Origin: Allofustis seminis DSM 15817 | GTDB lineage: Bacteria > Bacillota > Bacilli > Lactobacillales > Carnobacteriaceae_A | DNA length: 64,000 nt | NCBI RefSeq assembly: GCF_000374325.1 | Contig: NZ_KB894080.1 | Span: 124,001 to 188,000 of the forward strand | Direction: 5' to 3' | Part shown: positions 35,306 through 44,411 of the stretch, piece after piece | Position numbering within the stretch: position 1 is the first letter of the stretch | How the letters are laid out: every line of letters begins with the position of its first letter | Notes under the pieces: model-generated | The model's input: only the letters and a program-made list of their open reading frames with translations | Databases searched by the model: none | Told to the model about the DNA's origin: nothing | Translations under genes and position numbers: made by a program

Positions 35306-37968
35306 ATGAATGGTAAGAGCAAGTTGCTTTCTATTGTAGCATTTTTCGCGCTACTGCTCAGTCAAGTCTTACCTGGACTTGTTGCTTTTGCACAGACTGA
35401 CCCAGCCAGTACATTGACTGATCAGATGGTATCACAACAAGAAGTGCCAGCATTAGTAGATGAGCAAGTAGAGTCAGAACAAGTAGCACAAGTTGTTAAC
35501 TCTGATGAAGACCATGAAGCTGTTACAGTAGAAAAGCCGATAGCGACCGAAGCAGATAATGCAGGCGAAGAAGCTAAGGCGTCAGAAATAGATAGTGCGA
35601 CCGAAGAGACAGAAGAAAAAGATATCGCACCTATTGCTTTAGAGATGGAAGAAGAGACAGTGCCAGATGCTCAAAAAGCAGGCGAAATCTCTGACGTTAT
35701 ATATCTGAATGGTGCAATAGGCCAAGACACTTTTGATGGCACGACACAAGCACAAGCTGTCAAGACCTTTGCCAAAGCAAAAGAATTAGCGACAGCGCAT
35801 CAGACAGTTAAGCGCATTATCGTTATAGGGATAACGACTGTTTCAGGTGAGGTCAGCCTTGCAGGGACTAATGCGATATTAGTGCGAGGCGATCAATTTA
35901 ATGCTCAATTATTACAAGTTGATGCTGGTCAGCATGCAACTTTTACTAATATTGTGATTGATGGGAATTCTGAGGGTAATACAACGACAATTAAACCGTT
36001 GATTGAAGCCAGAGATGGCGCAGTTGTTGATATTAATGAAGGAACCATTTTGAAAAATAATAAAAATAAAACATCAGTCGACTTACCAACAAGAGGTGGA
36101 GCACTTGGTATTTTTGGTGCAACCCTCAATATGATGGGTGGACTGATTGAAGGCAACCAAGCACTTATGGCGGAGGCATCTATTTAAATCGGTCAACTAT
36201 GAATTTCTCGTCCGGAATTGTTAGAGATAATCGTTGTGAGCTTGTGAGCTATAATTCTGGAAGTGGAACACAATATTATGCTGCTGGTGGTGGAATTGCT
36301 GCAGAGGCAGCCTCAACGCTCAATATGTCAGGCGATGCAGCGGTTCTTAACAATTTCTCTCATGAGATCGGTGGCGGTATCAGTATCGGCTCTAACCAGT
36401 GGGGCGCTGGCAATATATTTAATATGACAGGTGGCACAATTGATGGTAACACTGCAGGAGCTGCTGGCGGGGGATTATTTATCCAAGCGAAATATTTCCA
36501 AGGTGGAATTTCTAAAGCTTATATCTCTAGCGGTAAGATTACAAACAATACGATGAGTGGCACAGGAGTGACTAATGATGACTTCGGCGGTGGCGGCATC
36601 TACGTCAATGGTGCTAATAATTTGTACGGGGTCAATGGTGCTAATGGTGAATTATACTTAAAAAATGTACTCATCACTGACAACACTGCCAAATTGCAAG
36701 GTGCAGGACTAGCAGCTTGCCCAATTGCCAAGACTAAAATGTATGTCAATGATGGTGGTGCCATCTATGGCAATCATACACAGATTGCTGGAAAAGATTT
36801 CTACTTATTATCTGATCCAGTCCGCGGTCTTCATGGAGGCATTCCAGAGTATAAATTATCCAAACGTATGCTTGGTGGTGTACCTTATCGCTGGACTAAA
36901 TCAGATGGCACATTGCTTGAAGATGACAAATATGAAGGGAAGCTGACAATGGGCACCAGCCTTTCATTATATGCAGACTCTGCTGGCAATGCTTTCACAC
37001 AAAGTCTTGCAAAAGTTATTATTTCTGGCAACACTTCCGCAACGCGCGGCGGCGGTATTGGCAGTAATGGAACGGTAACGATTGGAGTCGAAGATGAAGA
37101 GACGCAAGTTACTGTGCAGAAGAAATGGAAAGATAATGAAAATGCTGAACATACACGCCCAGCAGCTATTACAATCAAATTGATTGCCAATGATGATAAG
37201 GTTGTCGAAATGCGTGAATTAAATGAAGCTAATAATTGGCAGACGACATTTTCCGACCTTCCAACGCAAGCAGATGGCGAAGCAATTCATTACTCAATTC
37301 AAGAAGAAAAGATTGAAGGTTATACAAGTGCGGTAGAGGGCAATGCAGCGGATGGCTTTGTATTAACGAATACGGTGGTTCCATCAGAGCCACTGACGCC
37401 ACTTGCTCCTCCAACGCGAGACCTTCATGTTACTAAGCAGTGGCATGATGATAAAGGTCAGACGATTGTTGCGCCGACAGATGCAATTCAAGTCGAACTT
37501 TATCGTAATGGTGCATCAACGGGTCAAATGGTAGAATTGAATGCGGCGAATAATTGGAGCGTTACATTTAAAGACTTGCCAGTCTATGAAGCAGTTGCAC
37601 ATCCAGTAGATTATGACTATACAGTCAAAGAAGTTGGCACAACGGATAAAGATACAATAAAAATTGCCGACAACTGGTATCATGTGGCAATTACTGGCAC
37701 AATGAAAGACGGATACACAATCGTGAACAGCGCTTGTCCTCCAAATAAACCCAATGTACCGCACGAACCCAATGTACCGCATGAACCAAATGTGCCACAT
37801 GAACCCAAAAAGCCAAATGAACCAAATGGCAATGTTCCTAGCAAAAAATTACCGAAGACTGGTATGATGCATATATCATTAATGAATGGCACACTTTTAA
37901 TAGCGCTAGGTATCGGAGTTCTTGCGGGTATTGCGCGATATATTAACAAAGAAAGCTTATCAATATAG
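35306..37968 (+). pseudogene. LPxTG surface adhesin with CNA-B domains, split by a frameshift
   Basis: Frame 1 (35306-36187) has a signal peptide (about residues 1-30), an acidic T/E-rich stretch and the start of a beta-helix domain. It stops at a TAA. Frame 2, open through the same spot, continues the beta helix in register (YGGGIYLNRSTMNFSSG) and runs to 37968. It has two CNA-B domains (VTVQKKWKDNENAEH and LHVTKQWHDDKG), proline repeats, LPKTG, a membrane helix and a basic tail. One missing base near 36167 explains the break. Alone, neither half is both exported and anchored. Mutation or sequence error are both possible. Confidence 0.88.
37750..37803 (+). repeat. Three 18-bp tandem repeats coding PNVPHE
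   Basis: Units at 37750-37767, 37768-37785 and 37786-37803 encode PNVPHE each; a fourth, degenerate unit (PKKPNE) follows. It forms the wall-spanning stretch before LPKTG. Such repeats often vary in number between strains. Confidence 0.92.
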
Positions 37969-37977
37969 ATACCACCT

Positions 37978-38010
37978 ATCCCTTGACCGTGAATGGTCGA
38001 GGGATTTTTT
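37978..38010 (+). terminator. Terminator after the adhesin gene
   Basis: ATCCCTTGACC (37978-37988) pairs with GGTC-G-AGGGAT (37995-38005; one bulge or mismatch), followed by T. Confidence 0.85.
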
Positions 38011-38149
38011 ATGGAAGGGATGCACATTGCGGTTGCTGAAGATGGTGTGGTTCTATTTTTCTTATGACATTTTGCGACATATCATAGCGCAATGTCTCAT
38101 CTGGAATAGATAAAAAAGTTTGGGTAGCAAAAGTTAGCAAATGAAAAAA

Positions 38150-38178
38150 TTGACAAAGCTTCTAAAGGCTCCTATACT
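38150..38178 (+). promoter_or_regulatory. Promoter of the M-box and mgtA transcript
   Basis: TTGACA (38150-38155) and TATACT (38173-38178) are exactly 17 bases apart. Transcription would begin near 38185, at the 5' arm of the riboswitch. Confidence 0.88.
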
Positions 38179-38183
38179 TAGTG

Positions 38184-38353
38184 AGTATTGATTTTGAGGG
38201 TAGGTGAGGCTACCGCTAGAATTAAGATTACCGCCGTAAAATAATGGAGACATTATGCACTGGTCAGCAGTTGTTATCGACGAAGGTTCCAACTAGAGTA
38301 AGTTCATGTCTAGCGAAGTTAAAGCTTGGACGGATCGATGTAACAAGAATACT
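38184..38353 (+). ncRNA. M-box (ykoK) Mg2+ riboswitch
   Basis: The leader holds the conserved M-box pieces in order: GGTAGGTGAGGCTACC near 38199-38214, TTACCGCC, AATGGAGACATT, CTGGTCAGCAG, and CTAGCGAAGTTAAAGCTTGGACG near its end. The outer helix is made by AGTATTGATTTTG (from about 38184) with CAAGAATACT (38344-38353). In known M-boxes, bound Mg2+ favours a downstream terminator. The next gene is a Mg2+ P-type ATPase, the expected target. Class call is from memory of the consensus. Confidence 0.85.
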
Positions 38354-38364
38354 ATTGAATAAAC

Positions 38365-38416
38365 ATCTACCAAATTTTTAAAGTGTGTACCTTTAGACAT
38401 TTGAGTAGATTTTTTT
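38365..38416 (+). terminator. Riboswitch expression-platform terminator
   Basis: ATCTACCAAAT (38365-38375) pairs with ATTTG-A-GTAGAT (38399-38410, one bulged A), followed by six T. It would stop transcription before mgtA when Mg2+ is high. Confidence 0.85.
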
Positions 38417-38440
38417 ATTTTTACGAAAGGGGTTACAGGG

Positions 38441-38533
38441 ATGGATGATTTTTCAAATTGTAAGAAGCACAAAATAATCACAACAAAACAGATAGCCTCT
38501 TGTCGGGTAGAGCGGTTGTTACGGAACATCTAG
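38441..38533 (+). CDS. Possible 30-residue upstream ORF in the mgtA leader
   Basis: ATG at 38441 preceded by AAAGGGG with fair spacing, reading 30 basic residues to TAG at 38531. It lies after the riboswitch terminator and before mgtA. Leader peptides control mgtA in enterobacteria, but no relation is claimed. A hairpin (GGTAG near 38502 with CTACC near 38553) overlaps its 3' part. It may be chance. Confidence 0.3.
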   Translation: MDDFSNCKKHKIITTKQIASCRVERLLRNI

Positions 38534-38587
38534 ACTTTCAAATGACGCTACCTCTTGAGGCAGAAAGATTGAGAAAGGAAGATATAT

Positions 38588-41185
38588 ATGAAAAGAATGC
38601 ATATTAATAGTGCAGAATATGCAAGAATGACAACCGACCAAGTGCTTGCCGCATATCGCACACGTCTGGCAGGCTTAGAAGAACAAGAAGTACAAGATAG
38701 ATATGAAACCTATGGGCGTAACGAAATCTCACAGGACTTTAAAGATACGGTCTGGTCTAGACTGTTCGATGCCATTGTGAATCCATTTAATATTATTCTG
38801 ATAATTATTGCAATCATTACACTCGTAACGGATGTGCTCGTCAGTCAGGAGAAGGATTACTTTACTTTTGTCGTGATCTTACTGCTTGTAACAGTCTCTA
38901 GTGCCATCTCATTTATTCAGAGTCAGACTTCTAGCCAAGCAGTTGAGAAGCTAACACGCCAAATTAATAATACGAGTCATGTCTATCGAGGCAATGAGCT
39001 CATCGAAATATCGCAAAAAGAGCTTGTTCCTGGCGACATCGTCCATCTAGGTGCAGGTGATATGTTGCCAGCCGATCTGCGCTTTATCCAAACGAAAGAT
39101 ACATTTATTGACCAAGCGACACTTACGGGGGAATCTGTACCTGTTGAGAAATTCTCCGATGAGATTACACGTCAAGACACGAGCTTAACTGATCTGAACA
39201 ATATCGGCTTTATGGGCTCAAATGTCATTAGTGGTAGCGCCCGCGGTGTCGTTATTGCAACGGGGGACTATACATATTTCGGAGCAATGGCCGGTTCATT
39301 GCAAGGGGACCGTGCCAAGAATAGTTTTGAGCGTGGAGTTGAAGACATCAGTAAGATGCTTATTCGCATGATGATCATTATGGTTCCGATTGTTTTCATT
39401 TTGAATGTCCTTGACAAGGGCAACGTAACCGATTCACTCATCTTCGCTGTGAGTATCGCTGTCGGATTGACACCTGAAATACTTCCTGTTATTACGAACT
39501 CCACACTAGCTGTTGGGGCACAGAATATGGCCAAAGAGAAAGTTATCGTCCGCAACACAAGTGCTATTCAATCATTTGGCGAGATGGACATTCTTTGTAC
39601 AGACAAGACAGGTACATTGACCGAAGATGAGATTATTGTCGAACGCTATATGAACTTGTATGGCGATGATGACCGTGAAGTCTTAAGACAAGCTTATTTG
39701 AATTCTTATTTCCAAACGGGTATGAAGAACTTGATGGACAATGCCATTATACGGCGTGCAGACAGTTATGGGATTAATGCGATTGCTGCTGATTATAAGA
39801 TTGTTGATGAAGTGCCATTTGACTTCAACCGTCGCCGCATGAGTGTCGTCTTAAGAGATAAAAAAGGCAAACGCCAACTTATCACAAAAGGCGCAGTCGA
39901 AGAAATGATGGCTATCTCATCAAGCATCTTATTAGATGGTCAAGTTCAACCACTGGACGATGAGAAATTAGCCATTGCCCAAAAAACATATGAAAAATAT
40001 AATCATCAAGGCTTGCGCATGATTGCGATTGCCCAAAAAGACCATATTCCAGACAGCGACCACTTCAGTATCCAAGATGAATCGGACATGGTGCTTATTG
40101 GATTCATGGGCTTCCTTGACCCTCCTAAAAAAAGTGCTACGCCAGCTGTTCGTGCTTTGGAAGAATATAAAGTGCGCACAGTGGTCTTAACAGGCGATAG
40201 TGAAGGTGTCGCCATTAACGTCTGCCAAGCTGTTGGAATTGATACAGGTACCATCTATACTGGCAGTGACATTGAGAAGATGACAGATGAAGATCTTGGG
40301 CAAGCCGTTGAAAAAAGTCAACTCTTTACCAAGCTCTCTCCGCAACAAAAAGTTCGCGTTGTGACTGCCTATCAAAGAAAAGGGCATACTGTAGGCTTCT
40401 TAGGAGATGGCATTAATGATGCCCCAGCATTAAAACAAGCAGATGTCGGCATTTCGGTCGACTCGGCCGTTGATATCGCAAAAGAAACCGCTGATATTGT
40501 TTTGCTCGAAAAAGATTTAATGGTCTTAGACCGCGGAGTCATCGAAGGGCGCAAAACATTTGGCAATATTATGAAATATATCAAAATGGCAACGAGTGGT
40601 AATTATGGAAATATTATTTCCGTCATTCTCTCTAGTATTTTCCTGCCATTTCTTCCAATGAAGCCCGTCCAACTGCTGACGCAAAATTTGCTGAATGATT
40701 TCTCGCAGCTGGGCATGCCTTACGATAATGTAGATGCTGACTATCTAAAAGAACCTAAAGCATGGGACACTAAGAGTGTCAGACATTTCATGCACTGGCT
40801 CGGCCCGGTCAGTACGCTCTTTGATATCTTATGCTTTGCGATCTTATGGTTTGTTATGGGAGCAAATAGCATCGAAAAAGCCGCTAATTTCCAAGTGGGC
40901 TGGTTCATCTATGGTACTTTATCGCAGATTGTTATTATCCATATGATCCGAACTGAGAAGAGACCATTTATTCAAAGTATCGCCTCCAAACGCTTGATTA
41001 TCTCAACGGTTAGCATCGGCATTATTGCCATGATTATCGCTTGCTCACAATTAGCGATCGGATTAGATATGGCCATTTTACCGCTTCATTTTATTCCATG
41101 GCTCATCTTACTTTTGCTCGGCTATATGGTCACTGTCCAACTTATCAAAGACCTTTATATTAAAAAATATGGCAAATGGATCTAA
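38588..41185 (+). CDS. mgtA: Mg2+-transporting P-type ATPase, MgtA type
   Basis: An 865-residue P-type ATPase of group IIIB. Visible: the actuator TLTGESVPVEKF, phosphorylation site ILCTDKTGTLTEDE, nucleotide domain KGAVEEMM, hinge GDGINDAPALKQADVGISVD, and the MgtA-typical late membrane segment TQNLLNDFSQLGMPYDNVD. It imports Mg2+ down or against gradients at the cost of ATP. GAAAGGAAG precedes the ATG. The M-box leader shows control by Mg2+ shortage. Confidence 0.95.
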   Translation: MKRMHINSAEYARMTTDQVLAAYRTRLAGLEEQEVQDRYETYGRNEISQDFKDTVWSRLFDAIVNPFNIILIIIAIITLVTDVLVSQEKDYFTFVVILLLVTVSSAISFIQSQTSSQAVEKLTRQINNTSHVYRGNELIEISQKELVPGDIVHLGAGDMLPADLRFIQTKDTFIDQATLTGESVPVEKFSDEITRQDTSLTDLNNIGFMGSNVISGSARGVVIATGDYTYFGAMAGSLQGDRAKNSFERGVEDISKMLIRMMIIMVPIVFILNVLDKGNVTDSLIFAVSIAVGLTPEILPVITNSTLAVGAQNMAKEKVIVRNTSAIQSFGEMDILCTDKTGTLTEDEIIVERYMNLYGDDDREVLRQAYLNSYFQTGMKNLMDNAIIRRADSYGINAIAADYKIVDEVPFDFNRRRMSVVLRDKKGKRQLITKGAVEEMMAISSSILLDGQVQPLDDEKLAIAQKTYEKYNHQGLRMIAIAQKDHIPDSDHFSIQDESDMVLIGFMGFLDPPKKSATPAVRALEEYKVRTVVLTGDSEGVAINVCQAVGIDTGTIYTGSDIEKMTDEDLGQAVEKSQLFTKLSPQQKVRVVTAYQRKGHTVGFLGDGINDAPALKQADVGISVDSAVDIAKETADIVLLEKDLMVLDRGVIEGRKTFGNIMKYIKMATSGNYGNIISVILSSIFLPFLPMKPVQLLTQNLLNDFSQLGMPYDNVDADYLKEPKAWDTKSVRHFMHWLGPVSTLFDILCFAILWFVMGANSIEKAANFQVGWFIYGTLSQIVIIHMIRTEKRPFIQSIASKRLIISTVSIGIIAMIIACSQLAIGLDMAILPLHFIPWLILLLLGYMVTVQLIKDLYIKKYGKWI

Positions 41186-41201
41186 ATATATCTATCATTT
41201 T

Positions 41202-41237
41202 AAAAGCACTGGCCTGATAAAAGGGTGAGTGCTTTTT
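41202..41237 (+). terminator. Terminator of mgtA
   Basis: AAAAGCACT (41202-41210) pairs with AGTGCTTTT (41228-41236) around a 17-base loop, with T at the end. Confidence 0.8.
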
Positions 41238-41418
41238 AAATATCTTAAGAAAAGCCTGAGATAATAAAAGGCGATCATCTCAAAAGTGAAAAGAATGCAA
41301 ATATTGACCAGATGGTGATCACTTATGTGTTGAAATTCCAATTTATATGGGGAACTTCTGCATCTTCAGCACCTTCATCAATTCAAGCATTTGGCAAGGT
41401 GTGATGTGATATGATAAG

Positions 41419-41520
41419 TATAATAGAAATATAAAGGGTGGCATGATGCATTTCATATATATTATTTTTAAGCTGAATATAAAAAGGTGAAGATATGGTG
41501 ACAGCATGATGCACCCCTTT
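41419..41520 (+). promoter_or_regulatory. -10 element and long hairpin in the chromate transporter leader
   Basis: A TATAAT lies at 41419-41424 without a clear -35. Just downstream, AAAGGGTG-GCATGATGC (41433-41449) can pair with GCATGATGC-ACCCCTTT (41503-41520), about 16 pairs with one mismatch and one bulge. No strong T run follows. The rest of the 388-base gap after the mgtA terminator shows nothing I recognise. Confidence 0.45.
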
Positions 41521-41573
41521 ATTATCGGGCGAATCTAAGAGTGGACATTCATATGAATAAAGGAGCAATAAAG

Positions 41574-42218
41574 ATGGCAAAACAGTTAGAACTCTCGAAT
41601 TCTAGCGGGAGTACCTCCTCAGATATCACAAATAAAAAAGAGGACAGTCATAAAAAGAGATATTCGCATATTTTATGGCAGCTGTTCTTCTCGACACTTT
41701 TTTTAAGTGCCTTTACGTTTGGGGGTGGCTATGTGATTGTGTCCCTGATGAAAAAGAAATTCGTTGATGAGCTAGGGTGGATTGATGCAGAGGAGATGTT
41801 GGATTTGATCGCCATTGCACAGTCTGCTCCAGGGGCTATTGCAGTGAATGGTGCATTAGTCGTTGGTTACAAACTTGCTGGCTTTCTCGGCATTGTCGTA
41901 GCAGTTGTTGGGACACTTATTCCCCCATTTGTCATTATTGGAGTCTTGTCGCTTTTTTATACGGCTTTTCGCAGTAATTTCTGGATTGCGCTGCTTTTAG
42001 AAGGGATGCAAGCGGGCGTTGGGGCAGTTATTGCGGCAGTCGTTTTTCAAATGGGCGGCAATGTGCTTGAAAGTCGCGATGGACTGCTCATATTATTAAT
42101 GGGCGTTGCATTTATTTTGAATGCTATCTTTCAAGTGAATGTATTATTCATTATCGGCGGTGCAATAATATTAGGGATTATTCGTTACTGGCATCAGAAA
42201 GGGCGTGACGGAGCATGA
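41574..42218 (+). CDS. chrA: Chromate transporter, first half (CHR domain)
   Basis: A 214-residue membrane protein with a polar N-terminal tail of about 30 residues and a CHR domain: FTFGGGYVIVSLMKKKFVDELGWI, then APGAIAVNGALVVGYKLAG. In many Bacillota, ChrA is made as two short CHR proteins that act together. The family exports chromate or related oxyanions; the natural substrate is uncertain. The ATG at 41574 follows AAAGGAG by eight bases; the longer ORF start lacks a site. It overlaps the second half by four bases. Confidence 0.9.
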   Translation: MAKQLELSNSSGSTSSDITNKKEDSHKKRYSHILWQLFFSTLFLSAFTFGGGYVIVSLMKKKFVDELGWIDAEEMLDLIAIAQSAPGAIAVNGALVVGYKLAGFLGIVVAVVGTLIPPFVIIGVLSLFYTAFRSNFWIALLLEGMQAGVGAVIAAVVFQMGGNVLESRDGLLILLMGVAFILNAIFQVNVLFIIGGAIILGIIRYWHQKGRDGA

Positions 42219-42802
42219 GCATTTATTGGGAGCTATTTATCGCCTTTTTGAAAATTGGTGCATTAAGTTTCGGAGGCGGTTATGCAGCAGTGCCACTTAT
42301 TCAAGAAGAGATCGTAACACAAAGAGCGTGGCTGACGATGGGCGAATTTACCGATTTGATAACAGTCTCGCAAATGACGCCAGGACCGATTGCAGTCAAT
42401 TCGGCGACTTTTGTAGGGCTTCGTGTAGCAGGTCCAGTTGGAGGTGTATTGGCAAGCGTGGCCAGTGTGTTGCCTGCCATTATACTTGTGTCATGTATCA
42501 GTTGGCTCTATTTCAAATATCGTTCCCTTGCTGGTTTGCAATCCGTGTTGAGTACATTACGTCCGGCAGTTGTAGCTATGATTGCGACAGCGGGTGTATC
42601 TATTATGGAACATGCCTTATGGCCAACAGACGTAGTAGCACTTGATCATATGTCATGGCACCTATTGGGGATTTTTGTTTTTTGTGTGTTCGCCTTAGTG
42701 CGGCTGAAATGGCACCCCATAGCGGTAATTATCTTCTCCGGTGTGCTAAATGTAGTCGCTTATGGCATCTCTTTGCTTTTTGCTGGGGTAGGTGGACTTT
42801 GA
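42215..42802 (+). CDS. Chromate transporter, second half (CHR domain)
   Basis: A 195-residue CHR-domain membrane protein: LSFGGGYAAVPLIQEEIVTQRAWLT, then QMTPGPIAVNSATFVGLRVAG. Its ATG overlaps the stop of the first CHR gene (ATGA), so the two are translationally coupled and probably form a heteromer. Confidence 0.9.
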   Translation: MSIYWELFIAFLKIGALSFGGGYAAVPLIQEEIVTQRAWLTMGEFTDLITVSQMTPGPIAVNSATFVGLRVAGPVGGVLASVASVLPAIILVSCISWLYFKYRSLAGLQSVLSTLRPAVVAMIATAGVSIMEHALWPTDVVALDHMSWHLLGIFVFCVFALVRLKWHPIAVIIFSGVLNVVAYGISLLFAGVGGL

Positions 42803-42901
42803 AATATTGCAGTTGAAGTGGAGTCTTTTGGCATTTTTCTTTTTTATTTAAGCTTTTTTTCTTATACTATAAGAGAAATATAAATAAGGAAGAGTGATGG
42901 T

Positions 42902-43852
42902 ATGATTGGATATTTTCACACGCCAGTAAGAAAGACCTATCAGTTGAAAGTTAGCAAGCTCCATACGCTGATGATTGAAGAGTGTGGTGTTCCTTTTGGG
43001 ATTCCTGTTGTATTTTTGCATGGTGGACCAGGTGGAAGTATCTCAGAGAAGTCGCGCCGTTTTTTTGATCCGAAAAGATATCGCATTATATTATTTGATC
43101 AGCGCGGATGCGGGGCAAGCACGCCGACACGTGAATTAAAAGACAATACAGTCTTCCATTCCGTTGAAGATCTTGAGAAAATTCGTAAGTTCTTAGGGAT
43201 TGATCGCTGGATTGTATTTGGAGGCAGTTATGGATCAACTTTAGCATTGACTTATGCCATCATGCATCCAGAACTTGTCATGGCACTTGTGTTGCGTGGA
43301 ATCTTCCTTGGACGTCAAAGCGATATTGATTGGATGATTGAAAAAGGGGGCGCTAGTGAGTTCTATCCTGAAGAGTATGAACAATTTGCCCAGCTTATAC
43401 CCGAAACATCACGCCATCAATTGGTACAGTCCTACTTTAAGATGATGACCGAAGGAACAGCACAAGAACGCGATGAAGCAGCGAAGCGTTGGGCAGAATG
43501 GGAAAGTGGGCAAGTTACATTACAACCAGATTTCTCAGGCAGTCCTGTAGCGCTTGAATGGCAGAAAACAATTGGACTGCTTGAAGCCGCTTATTTTGCG
43601 CATGGCTTCTTCCCAGGAAAAAGCGATAATTTCATTTTGGATCATGCTTATCAGTTGCAAAATATTCCGATGGCGATCGTTCATGGACGTTTTGACACGA
43701 TTTGTCGTCCATCGGGTGCTTATGATTTAGCAAAAGCATGTCCGCATGCACGTTTTTCCATTTTGGAAGAGTCTAGTCATGCCTCAGAAGCGCATATGTT
43801 CCGCAAGTTGGTGGAGATTATGGATGATTTGGCACTGAAATTCAGTGATTAA
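42902..43852 (+). CDS. pip: Proline iminopeptidase (alpha/beta hydrolase)
   Basis: A 316-residue enzyme that removes N-terminal proline from peptides. The oxyanion motif HGGPGG, LFDQRGCGAS, and the nucleophile elbow FGGSYGSTLAL with catalytic Ser are all present; Asp lies in HGRFDTICRP and His in EESSHASE. Length and motifs are standard for peptidase family S33. No signal peptide: cytoplasmic. Monocistronic, ended by a bidirectional terminator. Confidence 0.93.
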   Translation: MIGYFHTPVRKTYQLKVSKLHTLMIEECGVPFGIPVVFLHGGPGGSISEKSRRFFDPKRYRIILFDQRGCGASTPTRELKDNTVFHSVEDLEKIRKFLGIDRWIVFGGSYGSTLALTYAIMHPELVMALVLRGIFLGRQSDIDWMIEKGGASEFYPEEYEQFAQLIPETSRHQLVQSYFKMMTEGTAQERDEAAKRWAEWESGQVTLQPDFSGSPVALEWQKTIGLLEAAYFAHGFFPGKSDNFILDHAYQLQNIPMAIVHGRFDTICRPSGAYDLAKACPHARFSILEESSHASEAHMFRKLVEIMDDLALKFSD

Positions 43853-43866
43853 TTAATAGAAAAAAT

Positions 43867-43902
43867 AAAAAAGTGGACCACATATAAGGGGTCCACTTTT
43901 AT
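43867..43902. terminator. Bidirectional terminator after pip
   Basis: AAAAGTGGACC pairs with GGTCCACTTTT around an 11-base loop, with A/T runs on both sides. It lies between convergent genes. Confidence 0.9.
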
Positions 43903-43938
43903 TATAGATAGCAAGTTTGAACCAGGTGGTGCATAGCG

Positions 43939-44181
43939 TTATGACCGCAAGATCTTAATGAGCATGCAGATGAGTGGCACCATAGCAGCACATAAGAAAA
44001 TGTTCGTGGCAAAGCGCAAGATGCTCTGAATTGCACTGGGAACGATTGCGCCGATGAGCGAAACGATAAAATAAAGTGCCAATGTGCCACCGATATAAAT
44101 GAATAAATCATACATTTGATTGACCGTCTTGAAATTGAATGCATCTTTCCACAAATAAATATAATGGCGAATGAGTGACAT
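43939..44181 (-). CDS. Small two-helix membrane protein, unknown
   Basis: An 80-residue protein with a charged N-terminal stretch and two hydrophobic segments (about residues 26-45 and 55-75). GAAGGGAAG lies just before the ATG. It is convergent with pip and divergent from the pyr operon, so it stands alone. Another frame on the same strand (43902-44144) is a shadow without a ribosome site. Family not recognised. Confidence 0.62.
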   Translation of the reverse strand: MSLIRHYIYLWKDAFNFKTVNQMYDLFIYIGGTLALYFIVSLIGAIVPSAIQSILRFATNIFLCAAMVPLICMLIKILRS

Positions 44182-44342
44182 CTCTTCCCTTCTTTCTTTT
44201 TTCGATATTAATCTTATTATAGAGGGTTTGGTAGATGGTAGCTATAGGTGTGCCTTTAAATATGCCAAAAGCTTTAAAAAAGCACAAAGAAGTGAGCAAA
44301 AATGACGGCAACAAAAAAATTTATAAATTGGTAGGTTATTCG

Positions 44343-44371
44343 TTGACAGGCAAAAAGTCGTCCATTATAAT
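44343..44371 (+). promoter_or_regulatory. Consensus promoter of the pyr operon
   Basis: TTGACA (44343-44348) and TATAAT (44366-44371) with a 17-base spacer, a perfect consensus match. The leader is then only about 34 bases, too short for a PyrR attenuator; none is seen. Confidence 0.93.
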
Positions 44372-44411
44372 GTTGGAAGTTTAGGTATAAATTGAAAGGA
44401 GATAAGCGGCA

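Noticed and set aside
37750..37803. Short tandem repeats considered as a CRISPR array
   Set aside because: The units are contiguous, in frame, and encode a proline-rich wall-spanning repeat; there are no spacers.
42205..42645. A 146-residue plus-strand frame overlapping the second chromate transporter gene
   Set aside because: Out of frame with clear CHR motifs; rich in Cys, Arg and Ser as expected for a shadow.
44220..44411. A PyrR-type attenuator before the pyr operon
   Set aside because: The perfect promoter leaves a leader of only about 34 bases and no terminator or antiterminator stems are visible.
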